From positions 1-64,000 of the forward strand of contig WGNP01000016.1 in NCBI GenBank assembly GCA_016124495.1: a stretch of 64,000 nt of DNA, written 5' to 3'. The DNA is from Hyphomonas sp. (GTDB taxonomy: Bacteria; Pseudomonadota; Alphaproteobacteria; Caulobacterales; Hyphomonadaceae). Of the stretch, positions 34,686 through 44,286 are shown piece after piece; positions within the stretch are counted from its first letter, which is position 1, and every line of letters starts with the position of its first letter. The notes beneath the pieces were generated by a model. That model was not told the DNA's origin. It did no database searches and was given only the letters and a program-made list of their open reading frames with translations. The translations under genes and the position numbers were made by a program.

Positions 34686-35660
34686 ATGATAAGGATGGGA
34701 ATACTTGGGGCCGCTAAGATAGCCCCGCAGGCCCTGATCGAGCCCGCGCACAGGCGCAATGATTGCCAGGTCGTCTGTGTCGCCGCGCGCGATGGAGACC
34801 GCGCCAGCGCCTACGCCCGGCAATATGGTATCCCGGAAAGTCTCGGCAGCTACGAAGCCCTGATCGCCCATCCGGGCATCGACCTGATCTACAACGCCCT
34901 GCCCCCGCACCGCCATGCGGACCTCACCATCGCCGCACTGGAAGCGGGAAAGGCGGTGCTCTGCGAGAAACCCTTCGCGATGAACGCCGACGAAGCCCGC
35001 GCCATGACGGACGCCGCCGCGCGAACCGGACGGCCACTGCTCGAGGCCTTCCACTACCGCTTCCATCCGATGTTCGAGGATATCCTCACGCAGGTCCGCA
35101 GCGGCGCTATCGGCAAGCTATGCGCCATCAAGTCCGAGTTCTCGGTGGCCATCAGGTTCCGCCCCGGCGAACTGCGCCACGATCCATCCCTCGGCGGCGG
35201 GGCGTTGATGGATCTCGGCTGCTACGCGCTGCACTGGGCGCGGACGGTGGCGGGCTCGGAGCCGCGCGTGATGAAGGCCACGTCCAAACTCAGCGAACAC
35301 GGCGTCGACCTTGTCACCACGGCGCAGCTGGAATTCGGCGGCGGCGTCACCGCGCAGGTGCGCACCTCGATGGCGCCTGGACAGCGCTTCAAGGCGCTGC
35401 TGGCGATCCAGGGCACCGAAGGCATCCTGGTCGCGCGCAACCCATTGCATCCGCACCGGGGTCACTCGATCACCATCCGCAAGGGGCTTTCAATCCGGCG
35501 CTACACCGTCCCCGGCGAGACGACCTATGACCACCAGCTGGCGCACATGATCGAGGCCTTGAAAACAGACGCCCCGCCATTAACGGGCGGGGCGGATGCG
35601 GTGGCCAACATGGCGCTGATCGATGCGGTTTACGCTGCAGCCGGTGTGGCGAGACCCTAG
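34686..35660 (+). CDS. Gfo/Idh/MocA family oxidoreductase
   Basis: A 324-residue NAD(P)-dependent sugar or polyol dehydrogenase-like enzyme. The N-terminal Rossmann part has MGILGAAKIAPQALIEPA, then VVCVAARDGDRASAYARQYG, IDLIYNALPPHRHADLT, and the family motif KAVLCEKPFAMNADEARAM with its catalytic Lys. The C-terminal alpha/beta domain includes EAFHYRFHPMFEDIL and the GGGALMDLGCYALHWAR block (active-site His area). Substrate unknown; relatives include dihydrodiol and 1,5-anhydrofructose dehydrogenases. Its end overlaps the next convergent gene by 4 bp. Confidence 0.9.
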   Translation: MIRMGILGAAKIAPQALIEPAHRRNDCQVVCVAARDGDRASAYARQYGIPESLGSYEALIAHPGIDLIYNALPPHRHADLTIAALEAGKAVLCEKPFAMNADEARAMTDAAARTGRPLLEAFHYRFHPMFEDILTQVRSGAIGKLCAIKSEFSVAIRFRPGELRHDPSLGGGALMDLGCYALHWARTVAGSEPRVMKATSKLSEHGVDLVTTAQLEFGGGVTAQVRTSMAPGQRFKALLAIQGTEGILVARNPLHPHRGHSITIRKGLSIRRYTVPGETTYDHQLAHMIEALKTDAPPLTGGADAVANMALIDAVYAAAGVARP

Positions 35661-37348
35661 GCGGCGTCCTGCGCCATTTCGATCCAGTCCTCGACTTCGT
35701 CTTCGTGCAGAACCTGGTCATCGCGCAGCACCCGCTCGCCCTCCGGCGTGGCGAGGAATTCCATGGCCAGCTCGAAGATGGTCCGCGCCGAGGCGTTCGC
35801 GAGGTCTTCGCGCCTGGTGATGCCGGCGCCGACGAGCAGCTGGGCATCATGCACGCGCAGGCCGGGGACATCCATCATAAGCTGCGTCTGGTCCTGCCAG
35901 ATGCGGATGGCTTCGGACGTGATGTGGCGGACATTAAGTTCGAGTTCGACCATCTCCGCGTCACAATCTAACAGGTCGCCGATCGTCGTGATCCCGGCGC
36001 GGGCGAGTTGCTTGGCGGTCTTGCGGCCGATCGAAGGCGCGTCGACGACCGGATCGTCCCGGGTAATCGAGGCCATGCGGCGCGGCGCGTCATCTGACCC
36101 CGCTTCTTCGGTCATTTCCGGCCCCGGGCGCACGGACGCTTCGACCGGCTGATCGAGAATCAGCTCGCCCGAGACTGCTTCGGTTTCGGCTTCGGCCTCG
36201 GGTTGGATGCCGGCTTCGATTTCTGCTTCCGGCTCCGGCGCAACAGCGCGCTTGCGCGAGCCCAGAAGGCCGCGCAGCGGTGTGCGGGCGGTATTGCGGC
36301 GAGCGATCTCGGTCAGCTCCGCCGGGGGCATGTCATCCACGACGGGGTCGGCGGCGTCGGAAGGCTCTGCTGCCGACGCGAGGCGGTTCTCGTTGAGCGT
36401 TCCGATGGGGGCGATCTCTTCGGCGTTCAGGTCTTTCAGCGGAATGCGGCGCACCTGCTTGGCGTGCAGCGCACGGATCGCCTTGTCGTCGGCGGGGAGC
36501 GTCTTGATGACCTTCCCGGTCTTCTGGAACTCGGCATACATCCGCTCGACGGTGCGCTTGTCGGCGGCGTCTTCCAGCCTCGCAGTGACCCAGCGCAGGG
36601 GGATGTCCAGCGTCTCGATATAGCCCTGCACCGTCAGGTTCACCTTTGGCGGCGCAACGGCGGCTTCCTCGACGGCGCGCGTCAGGATCGCGGCGAAACC
36701 GGCAGTGGCGTAGCCGACGAGATCGGCAATAGCGGCGCGCATGGTCTCGTCGAGGCCGGAGGGCGGGTCGGCGATGCCGGCGTCGATGTCATAGTGGTCG
36801 ATGAAGGTCTGGTAGTGCTCGTGGCTGAGTTCGGCGCCGGCGCGGACCATGTCGGAAACGAAGCCCATGCCGTCCGGCACGTCGATCTCGGGATAACCGT
36901 TCGCCTCGATGCGGGCGTCGATCTCGCCGCGCGACTTGGCGATGCTCCATTCCACGGCGCGGTGGATGACGCCTTCGGCTTCGGTCTGGCCGGTGTGGAA
37001 GGGCTGGATCGGGTCGGCGTAATAGTGACTGAGCACGCCGAAGGCATAGGCGGCCTCGCTCCAGCGTTTCCTGGTGAGCAGCTCGACACCGCGCGCATAC
37101 CATTCCTGGGCCTTTCCGCGCGCACCGCCCCATTCGCCTTCCGCGACGTGGAGGACATGATTCTTGAAGTCCTTGAACTCGGCGTCCGGCGCTTTGGCGC
37201 CTTTCAGGAGGTGCTCGTGGTGAACAAGGAACAGCGATTTCCAGGCCTCGCCCTCCTCGCCGCCGATCAGCGAGAGCGCATCGAACGCAATATAATGATG
37301 CGTGGAGCGGCAGCGGTGGTTGCGGATGACGCGTTCGAGCAGGGTCAT
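35657..37348 (-). CDS. Zinc-dependent phospholipase C domain fused to helix-hairpin-helix repeats
   Basis: A 563-residue protein with no signal peptide. Residues about 1-250 form a zinc phospholipase C-type fold with its metal ligands: THHYIA (17-18), FKNHVLHVAEG, SHYYADPIQPFHTG giving His108-x3-Asp112-x5-His118, and VIHRAVE giving His129-x3-Glu133. Residues 290-440 are a low-complexity Glu/Ala/Pro linker. The C-terminus (about 455-545) looks like DUF4332-type helix-hairpin-helix repeats: APSIGRKTAKQLARAGITTI and VPGLRVHDAQLLVGAGI. A predicted cytosolic location for a phospholipase-like domain joined to DNA-binding-type repeats is unusual. The real substrate is unknown. Confidence 0.85.
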   Translation of the reverse strand: MTLLERVIRNHRCRSTHHYIAFDALSLIGGEEGEAWKSLFLVHHEHLLKGAKAPDAEFKDFKNHVLHVAEGEWGGARGKAQEWYARGVELLTRKRWSEAAYAFGVLSHYYADPIQPFHTGQTEAEGVIHRAVEWSIAKSRGEIDARIEANGYPEIDVPDGMGFVSDMVRAGAELSHEHYQTFIDHYDIDAGIADPPSGLDETMRAAIADLVGYATAGFAAILTRAVEEAAVAPPKVNLTVQGYIETLDIPLRWVTARLEDAADKRTVERMYAEFQKTGKVIKTLPADDKAIRALHAKQVRRIPLKDLNAEEIAPIGTLNENRLASAAEPSDAADPVVDDMPPAELTEIARRNTARTPLRGLLGSRKRAVAPEPEAEIEAGIQPEAEAETEAVSGELILDQPVEASVRPGPEMTEEAGSDDAPRRMASITRDDPVVDAPSIGRKTAKQLARAGITTIGDLLDCDAEMVELELNVRHITSEAIRIWQDQTQLMMDVPGLRVHDAQLLVGAGITRREDLANASARTIFELAMEFLATPEGERVLRDDQVLHEDEVEDWIEMAQDAA

Positions 37349-37454
37349 GGCCGGGTCCTTCGGAAAGTGGGCAGTTCAGGTGGACGAGGCTCGGCGAAGA
37401 TGGTGAATGCGCTGTTAACCCCGGTGGAGCCGCTTGGCGCCCGCGCGCCTGCAT

Positions 37455-37597
37455 GATATGGCCCCGCCATCGCAACAGGCGCTGAGCGCGGCCGTCTTCC
37501 GGCATCCCCCGGGGAGGCAACCGCAGCGCAGGAGTTCCTGTGCGTCGGGCGGCAAAACCGCTCTTCTCTCAGGGACATCTCAGCCCGGGAGTGACCC
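37455..37597 (+). promoter_or_regulatory. Structured leader region upstream of tnaA
   Basis: The 249-bp gap before tnaA contains successive predicted stem-loops: GCGCAGG/CCTGTGC with loop AGTT, then GCGG/CCGC around CAAAA, then TTCTCTCAGGGAC near the ribosome site. Some words recall glycine or cobalamin riboswitches (CTCTCAGG, CAGGAG-CCTG) but neither consensus is met. It may be an untranslated regulatory leader; no leader peptide with Trp codons was recognised. Confidence 0.3.
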
Positions 37598-38962
37598 ATG
37601 AAGACCATCATTGAACCGTTCCGCATCAAGTCCGTCGAGCCGATCCGTATGACCACGCGCGAGGAGCGCGAGCGCCTGCTGAAGGCAGCGGGTTACAATT
37701 TGTGCAAGCTGCATTCGGACGATGTGATCATCGATCTGCTGACTGACTCTGGCACCTCCGCGATGAGCGCCGCACAGTGGGGCGCGGTAATGACCGGCGA
37801 CGAGAGCTATGCGGGCGCGCCGAGCTTCTACCGCTTCGAGGCTGCGGTGAAGGACCTGATGGACTTTGCACACATCATTCCCGCCCACCAGGGCCGGGCA
37901 GCGGAGCATCTGCTGTTCTCGCTGATCGCCAAGAAGGGCGACCTGATCCCTTCGAACACCCATTTCGACACGACGCGCGGAAATATCGAGGCGATGGGCG
38001 CAGAGGCGCTGGACATTCCGATTGCAGAAGGCCGCGTGCCCTCGCTCGACCATCCGTTCAAGGGAAACATGGACCTTGCCGCGCTCGAGCGCGTGCTGCG
38101 CGAGAACGGCGGGCAGATCCCGGCCGTCATGATGACGATCACCAACAATGCTGGCGGCGGCCAGCCGGTGAGCCTTGCCAACATTCGCGGTGCGGCAGCA
38201 CTCGCCAAGGCTCATGGCAAGCCTTTCTATATCGATGGTTGCCGGTTTGCGGAGAATGCCTGGTTCATCAAGCTGCGCGAGGAAGGGCAGACGGACCGTC
38301 CGATCAAGGACATTGTTCGCGACTGCTTTGCGGTCGCTGATGGCATGACGATGAGCGCCAAGAAAGACGCGTTCGCGAACATTGGCGGCTGGTTGGCGCT
38401 GAATGATGACGCGCTCGCCGAACGCGCCCGCACGCTGCTCATCCAGACCGAGGGATTCCCGACCTATGGCGGACTGGCGGGCCGCGACCTTGATGCCATT
38501 GCGCAGGGCCTGAAGGAAATCATCGACGAGGATTATCTGCGCTACCGTGTACGGAGCAATTCCTACATCGCCGAACGCCTGGACGCGATGGGCATTCCTG
38601 TGGTGAAGCCCGCAGGCGGGCATGCCGTGTTCATCGACGCGCGCGCCTTCCTGCCCCACATTCCGCCGTTGCACTATCCCGGACAGGCCCTGACCTGCGC
38701 GATGTATGAAGCGGGCGGCATCCGCGCGTGCGAGATCGGCACCGTCATGTTCGGCCGCAAGCCGGACGGCACCGAAGCCCCCGGCGCCATGGACCTGGTC
38801 CGTCTCGCCATGCCCCGCCGCGTCTACACGCAGAGCCATGCCGACTATGTGGTGGAAGTGCTGGAGGAAGTCGCAGCCTCGAGAGATATGCTGCGCGGAA
38901 TGCGGATCGTGAAGGAACCGCCCATGATGCGCCATTTCACGGCAGAGTTTGCGAAGCTCTGA
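37598..38962 (+). CDS. tnaA: Tryptophanase (tryptophan indole-lyase)
   Basis: PLP enzyme splitting L-tryptophan into indole, pyruvate and ammonia. The 454-residue protein has the beta-eliminating lyase blocks TDSGTSAMSAAQWGAVMTGD, YRFEAAVKDLMDFAHIIPAH, FYIDGCRFAENAWF, DGMTMSAKKDAFANIGG (PLP Lys about 256), GFPTYGGLAGRDLDAI and LAMPRRVYTQSHADYV. Tyrosine phenol-lyase is the close alternative; that enzyme has an Arg in the segment aligned with ACEIGT here, where this protein has Ile as in TnaA, so tryptophanase is favoured. Closed by a strong terminator. Confidence 0.9.
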   Translation: MKTIIEPFRIKSVEPIRMTTREERERLLKAAGYNLCKLHSDDVIIDLLTDSGTSAMSAAQWGAVMTGDESYAGAPSFYRFEAAVKDLMDFAHIIPAHQGRAAEHLLFSLIAKKGDLIPSNTHFDTTRGNIEAMGAEALDIPIAEGRVPSLDHPFKGNMDLAALERVLRENGGQIPAVMMTITNNAGGGQPVSLANIRGAAALAKAHGKPFYIDGCRFAENAWFIKLREEGQTDRPIKDIVRDCFAVADGMTMSAKKDAFANIGGWLALNDDALAERARTLLIQTEGFPTYGGLAGRDLDAIAQGLKEIIDEDYLRYRVRSNSYIAERLDAMGIPVVKPAGGHAVFIDARAFLPHIPPLHYPGQALTCAMYEAGGIRACEIGTVMFGRKPDGTEAPGAMDLVRLAMPRRVYTQSHADYVVEVLEEVAASRDMLRGMRIVKEPPMMRHFTAEFAKL

Positions 38963-38972
38963 CCTTTAATCA

Positions 38973-39002
38973 AAAATGCCGGGCGTGACCGCCCGGCATT
39001 TT
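38973..39002. terminator. Bidirectional intrinsic terminator
   Basis: AAAATGCCGGGCG (38973-38985) pairs perfectly over 13 bp with CGCCCGGCATTTT (38990-39002) around TGAC. The A and T ends make it work in both directions, between the convergent tnaA and acyl-CoA dehydrogenase genes. Confidence 0.93.
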
Positions 39003-39021
39003 CGTTTCGCTGGTCGAGCGC

Positions 39022-40362
39022 TTACCGCACTGCAAAGTCCGTCGGCTCGGTGCTTTTGTCGTCCTTGCCGGTTTCGCCTTTGGGCTGTCCATGCTTGTTC
39101 GGGCCCATGAAGCCGAAGAGGTGGCCGGCGACCTTGCGGATCTGGATCTCCTCGGAGCCTTCGGTGATCCGGTAGCGCCGGTGGTGGCGGTAGATGTGCT
39201 CGAACGGCTTGTGGCGGGAATAACCGATGCCGCCATGCACCTGCATCGCGCGGTCGGCCGCCTCGCAGACGAGACGGTTGGCGTAGTAGTTACACATCGA
39301 GACCTTGTCCGAGAGGCGGATGGCGACTTCCGGCTTCGACATCTGGTCCATTTCCCAGGCCGTCTTGAAGATCAATAGGCGGAGCATCTCGGCCTGCGTC
39401 GCGAGTTCCACCAGCGGGAACTGGATTGCCTGGTTGGTCGAGAGCGGCTTGCCGAAGGGCTTGCGCTCATTGGCGTACTTCACGCTCTCGTTGATGCAGT
39501 AGATCGCCGCGCCGCAGGAAGAGGCCGCCTGTCGGATACGGTTCTCGTGGACGAAGTGCTGGGCGAGCGCGAGGCCGCCTTCCGGCGGGCCGAACACGGC
39601 ATCTTCCGGCACCCAGACATCCTTGATGCTGAGGCGCGGGTGGTCCGTCGGCATATTGAAGGTCCACATGTATTCTTCGATGATCACGCCGGGATCGCGC
39701 GCCGGGATGATAAGGCAGGTGATGCCCTTGGCGTCGCCGTCCTTGCCGCTGGTGCGGCAGAACAGCATGATGTGGGTCGCCACATGCATGCCGGTGATCC
39801 ACATCTTCTCGCCGTTAATCAGCCAGCCATCCTTGCCATCCTTCCTGGTGCGCACCGCGCGGGTTTCCATGTGCGTGGCGTCGGAGCCGTGGTTAGGCTC
39901 GGTGAGGCCGAAGCAGGCGATGAACTTGCCTTCGAGCGCGGCGGTGGCGAGGTGTTTCTGGTCGGGGCGCGCGAAGTCCCGCAGCATCAGGATCTGCGGG
40001 AAGTTGCCGACGATAGAATGCTCGTTCTGAAGGTCGTTGTGCAGGCCGAGGCCCTGCTTGGCGAAGTGTTCGCGGATGATCGCCATGCCGAGGTTTGAGC
40101 CGTCCTGGCCGCCGAACTCCTTCGGCAGGGCGTAGCGCAGGTGGCCGGCCTTGTCGGCGCGCTTCTTGGCCTCGCGCAGCAGAGCTTCCCACTCCGGGCG
40201 GGGCAGGCCTTCATTGTCGAAATCGGTGCGCGCCCATTCGCGGCGATGGTCGAAGAACCGTTCGTTGTCGTCCTGCGCCTGAAGCGGCTTGATCTCGTCG
40301 TCGATGAATTTGTCGAGCACGACCAGATAGTCGGCGATGTCCTTTGGAATATTGAAGTCCAT
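39022..40362 (-). CDS. Acyl-CoA dehydrogenase
   Basis: A 446-residue FAD enzyme that introduces the alpha-beta double bond in acyl-CoA, passing electrons to ETF. The family blocks are FACFGLTEPNHGSDATHMET, GWLINGEKMWITGM, LSIKDVWVPEDAVFG, NERKPFGKPLS, MQVHGGIGYSRHKPFEHIYR and RITEGSEEIQIRKVAG, where the catalytic Glu is expected. The N-terminal domain has extra length (about 40 residues more than MCAD), as in ACAD11/FadE-like long-chain types. Substrate is not certain. Start ATG 40362 follows a GGAGAGA-like site. Confidence 0.92.
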   Translation of the reverse strand: MDFNIPKDIADYLVVLDKFIDDEIKPLQAQDDNERFFDHRREWARTDFDNEGLPRPEWEALLREAKKRADKAGHLRYALPKEFGGQDGSNLGMAIIREHFAKQGLGLHNDLQNEHSIVGNFPQILMLRDFARPDQKHLATAALEGKFIACFGLTEPNHGSDATHMETRAVRTRKDGKDGWLINGEKMWITGMHVATHIMLFCRTSGKDGDAKGITCLIIPARDPGVIIEEYMWTFNMPTDHPRLSIKDVWVPEDAVFGPPEGGLALAQHFVHENRIRQAASSCGAAIYCINESVKYANERKPFGKPLSTNQAIQFPLVELATQAEMLRLLIFKTAWEMDQMSKPEVAIRLSDKVSMCNYYANRLVCEAADRAMQVHGGIGYSRHKPFEHIYRHHRRYRITEGSEEIQIRKVAGHLFGFMGPNKHGQPKGETGKDDKSTEPTDFAVR

Positions 40363-40504
40363 GTCTCTCTCCCATGCGTCGCGGCTTTGAGTTCACCATA
40401 CGCCTGCCGGGCGAGGCGGCAATTTGTGCCGCCACGGCAAGCGGTATGCTGCGCCGCAGCATATGGAACGAACCGTTCTCCAATAATTCTGAATTGAGCG
40501 CTCT

Positions 40505-40539
40505 GAACGCTTGACGAATTATTCAGCGTTCTCTAGTCA
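40505..40539 (+). promoter_or_regulatory. Candidate promoter with overlapping inverted repeat
   Basis: GAACGCT (40505-40511) and AGCGTTC (40525-40531) form a 7-bp inverted repeat separated by 13 bases. They flank TTGACG (40511-40516), and 17 bases further is TAGTCA (40534-40539), a -35/-10 arrangement for the gene at 40605. A nearby GAACGAACCGTTC dyad (about 40465) lies in the same gap. The regulator is unknown. Confidence 0.4.
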
Positions 40540-40604
40540 TCTCTTCAGGCCGAGTGCCTGACCACCGAATGCATCATCAACCCCGAACGACAAGGCACCC
40601 TCCC

Positions 40605-40904
40605 ATGCTCCGTTCTATCCTCGCCGCCGCCGCCTTCGCGGCCATCGCCGCCCCGGCTTTTGCCAGCAACTCCTACACTTTCGAGACCGTGAACCCGGTT
40701 TCGGAAAAGCGCATCGTCGCTGAAAGCGTCGTCTGGTCCTGCGAAGGCACGACCTGTACCGCCGAACTCGACCGCAAGGCGCCGACCGTGCGCATCTGCA
40801 AGAAGATTGCAAAAGAAGTCGGCCAACTCGCCGCACTCCGCAACGCGAAATCCGAGCTGACGGCCGAACAACTCTCCGAGTGCAACGCTTCGGCCAAGAA
40901 GTAA
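40605..40904 (+). CDS. CC_3452 family exported protein
   Basis: A 99-residue secreted protein with a Sec signal (MLRSILAAAAFAAIAAPAFA), then YTFETVNPVSEKRIVAESVV, a Cys pair around WSCEGTTCTAEL, and TVRICKKIAKEVGQLAALRN with a third and fourth Cys (ICKK, SECNA). The spacing fits the CC_3452 family of Caulobacterales periplasmic proteins of unknown role. The ATG at 40605 fits the signal peptide; the longer frame is unsupported. Closed by an intrinsic terminator. Confidence 0.85.
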   Translation: MLRSILAAAAFAAIAAPAFASNSYTFETVNPVSEKRIVAESVVWSCEGTTCTAELDRKAPTVRICKKIAKEVGQLAALRNAKSELTAEQLSECNASAKK

Positions 40905-42355
<1,451 letters not shown>

Positions 42356-42537
42356 CGCGGCCCTGTATTTGACAACGTCGGACATTCATTTGTCAGCATT
42401 TTCACTGCACACGTCATGTTTCGATTTACTCTCTCATCAGCGGCACGGATGTTGCAAAATTCACTCGTCCGGCGCTAATGGCATATGGTCCCAGAGGCCG
42501 GGAGCGGCCCGACAGAATCGCGATTACGAGGGTGATA

Positions 42538-44130
42538 ATGAGCGACACAGTAGCAATCCTTTCCGAACTCGGCGTGCGTCCGAAATCGGTGCGCAAAAAC
42601 TGGAATGAAGCCCGCCTTTACGAGACCGCAGTCACCAATGGCGAAGCGCGCGTCGCAAAGGGTGGCGCGCTGGTCGTCGAGACCGGGCAGCACACCGGTC
42701 GCTCCGCGAAGGACAAATTCACGGTGCGCGACGAGCTGACCGAGAACACCGTCTGGTGGGACAACAATGCCGCGATGACGCCCGCGCATTTCGATGCTCT
42801 GTGGACGGACTTCAAAGCCCACATCGCCAATCAGGACATGTATTCGCAGGACCTCTTCGGCGGCGCCGACCTTGACTACCGCGTGCCTGTGACGGTTGTC
42901 ACCGAATACGCTTGGCACTCGCTGTTCATCCGCCACCTGCTGCGTCTTCCAACCACGGACGAAGCGAAATCCTTCCGCACCGGTTTCACTATCATCAACT
43001 GCCCGAGCTTCCGCGCCGATCCAGCCAAGCACGGCACCCGCTCTGAGACGGTGATTGCTGTCAACTTTTCGAAACGCATCATCCTCATCGGCGGCACGTC
43101 CTATGCCGGCGAGACCAAAAAATCGGTCTTCACGATCCTCAACTACCTGCTGCCAGACCAGGGCGTGATGCCGATGCACTGCTCCGTCAACACGTCCGAC
43201 AAGGACGATGCGGCGATCTTCTTCGGCCTGTCGGGCACCGGCAAGACCACGCTCTCGGCAGACGCTTCGCGGACGCTGATCGGCGATGATGAACATGGCT
43301 GGTCCGAGAACGGTCTCTTCAACTTCGAAGGCGGCTGCTACGCCAAGATGATCAAGCTTTCGGCTGAAGCCGAGCCTGAAATCTACGCCACCACGAAACA
43401 ATGGGGCACCGTGCTGGAGAATGTCGTGATGGATCCCGTCACGCGCGAACTGGACCTCGACTCCGCAGTGCTCGCCGAGAACTCGCGCGGCGCCTATCCG
43501 ATCGAAGCGATCCCTAACGCTTCGCTCACCGGCCGCTGCGGCCAGCCCAAAAACCTCATCATGCTCACGGCGGACGCCTACGGCATCATGCCGCCGATCG
43601 CAAAGCTCACCCCGGCACAGGCGATGTACCACTTCCTCTCGGGCTATACGGCGCGCGTCGCCGGCACAGAGAAGGGCGTGACGGAGCCTTCGGCCACGTT
43701 CTCCACCTGCTTCGGCGGCCCCTTCATGCCGCGCCATCCGTCCGAGTACGGAAATCTGCTGCGCCGCCTCATTGCGAGGTATGATGTCGATTGCTGGCTG
43801 GTCTCCACCGGCTGGACGGGCGGCCCGTATGGTCAGGGCAACCGCATGCCGATCAGGGCCACCCGCGCGCTGCTGAACGCGGCGCTGGATGGCTCGCTGA
43901 ATACCGTCCAGTTCCGCAAGGACGAGACGTTCGGGTTCATGGTTCCGGCCGCCGTTCCCGGCGTTGATTCCAAGATCCTCGACCCGCGCTCGACCTGGGC
44001 TGATCCGGCCGCCTACGACGCGCAGGCCGCGAAGCTCGCCGAGATGTTCGTAGAGAACTTCAAGAAATTCGAAGCCTATGTGGACGATGCCGTGAAAGCG
44101 GTGGCTCCGAAAGCCAAGATCACCGCCTGA
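42538..44130 (+). CDS. pckA: Phosphoenolpyruvate carboxykinase (ATP)
   Basis: Turns oxaloacetate and ATP into phosphoenolpyruvate, the committed step of gluconeogenesis. The 530-residue protein has [34 protein letters not shown], the P-loop [36 protein letters not shown] and [19 protein letters not shown]. This is the ATP form by pattern and length. ATG at 42538 follows GAGGG; an upstream extension is not used. Closed by a strong terminator. It fits the amino- and fatty-acid catabolism genes around it. Confidence 0.96.
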   Translation: MSDTVAILSELGVRPKSVRKNWNEARLYETAVTNGEARVAKGGALVVETGQHTGRSAKDKFTVRDELTENTVWWDNNAAMTPAHFDALWTDFKAHIANQDMYSQDLFGGADLDYRVPVTVVTEYAWHSLFIRHLLRLPTTDEAKSFRTGFTIINCPSFRADPAKHGTRSETVIAVNFSKRIILIGGTSYAGETKKSVFTILNYLLPDQGVMPMHCSVNTSDKDDAAIFFGLSGTGKTTLSADASRTLIGDDEHGWSENGLFNFEGGCYAKMIKLSAEAEPEIYATTKQWGTVLENVVMDPVTRELDLDSAVLAENSRGAYPIEAIPNASLTGRCGQPKNLIMLTADAYGIMPPIAKLTPAQAMYHFLSGYTARVAGTEKGVTEPSATFSTCFGGPFMPRHPSEYGNLLRRLIARYDVDCWLVSTGWTGGPYGQGNRMPIRATRALLNAALDGSLNTVQFRKDETFGFMVPAAVPGVDSKILDPRSTWADPAAYDAQAAKLAEMFVENFKKFEAYVDDAVKAVAPKAKITA

Positions 44131-44155
44131 TATCGGGGAAAATACGCCAGACAGA

Positions 44156-44186
44156 AACCCGCCCGGCGGAACCGGGCGGGTTTTTT
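44156..44186 (+). terminator. Intrinsic terminator after pckA
   Basis: AACCCGCCCGG (44156-44166) pairs over 11 bp with CCGGGCGGGTT (44172-44182) around CGGAA, followed by six Ts (44181-44186). A textbook rho-independent terminator. Confidence 0.95.
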
Positions 44187-44286
44187 CATGGGAAAGCCTC
44201 CCTTGACGTAAAGGGAAGTCTGGCGCGGGCCGGTGGCACTCGTTACGATGCGCCGCAACTCGACGCCAAACATTCCGGAGGAAGCC

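Noticed and set aside
36203..37456. Long plus-strand frame opposite the phospholipase C-HhH gene
   Set aside because: Mirror frame; the minus-strand protein shows a full set of metal ligands, the plus one shows nothing.
37455..37597. Glycine or cobalamin riboswitch ahead of tnaA
   Set aside because: Fragments such as CTCTCAGG and CAGGAG-CCTG recall these classes, but the paired cores are missing and the downstream gene does not fit; kept only as a possible structured leader.
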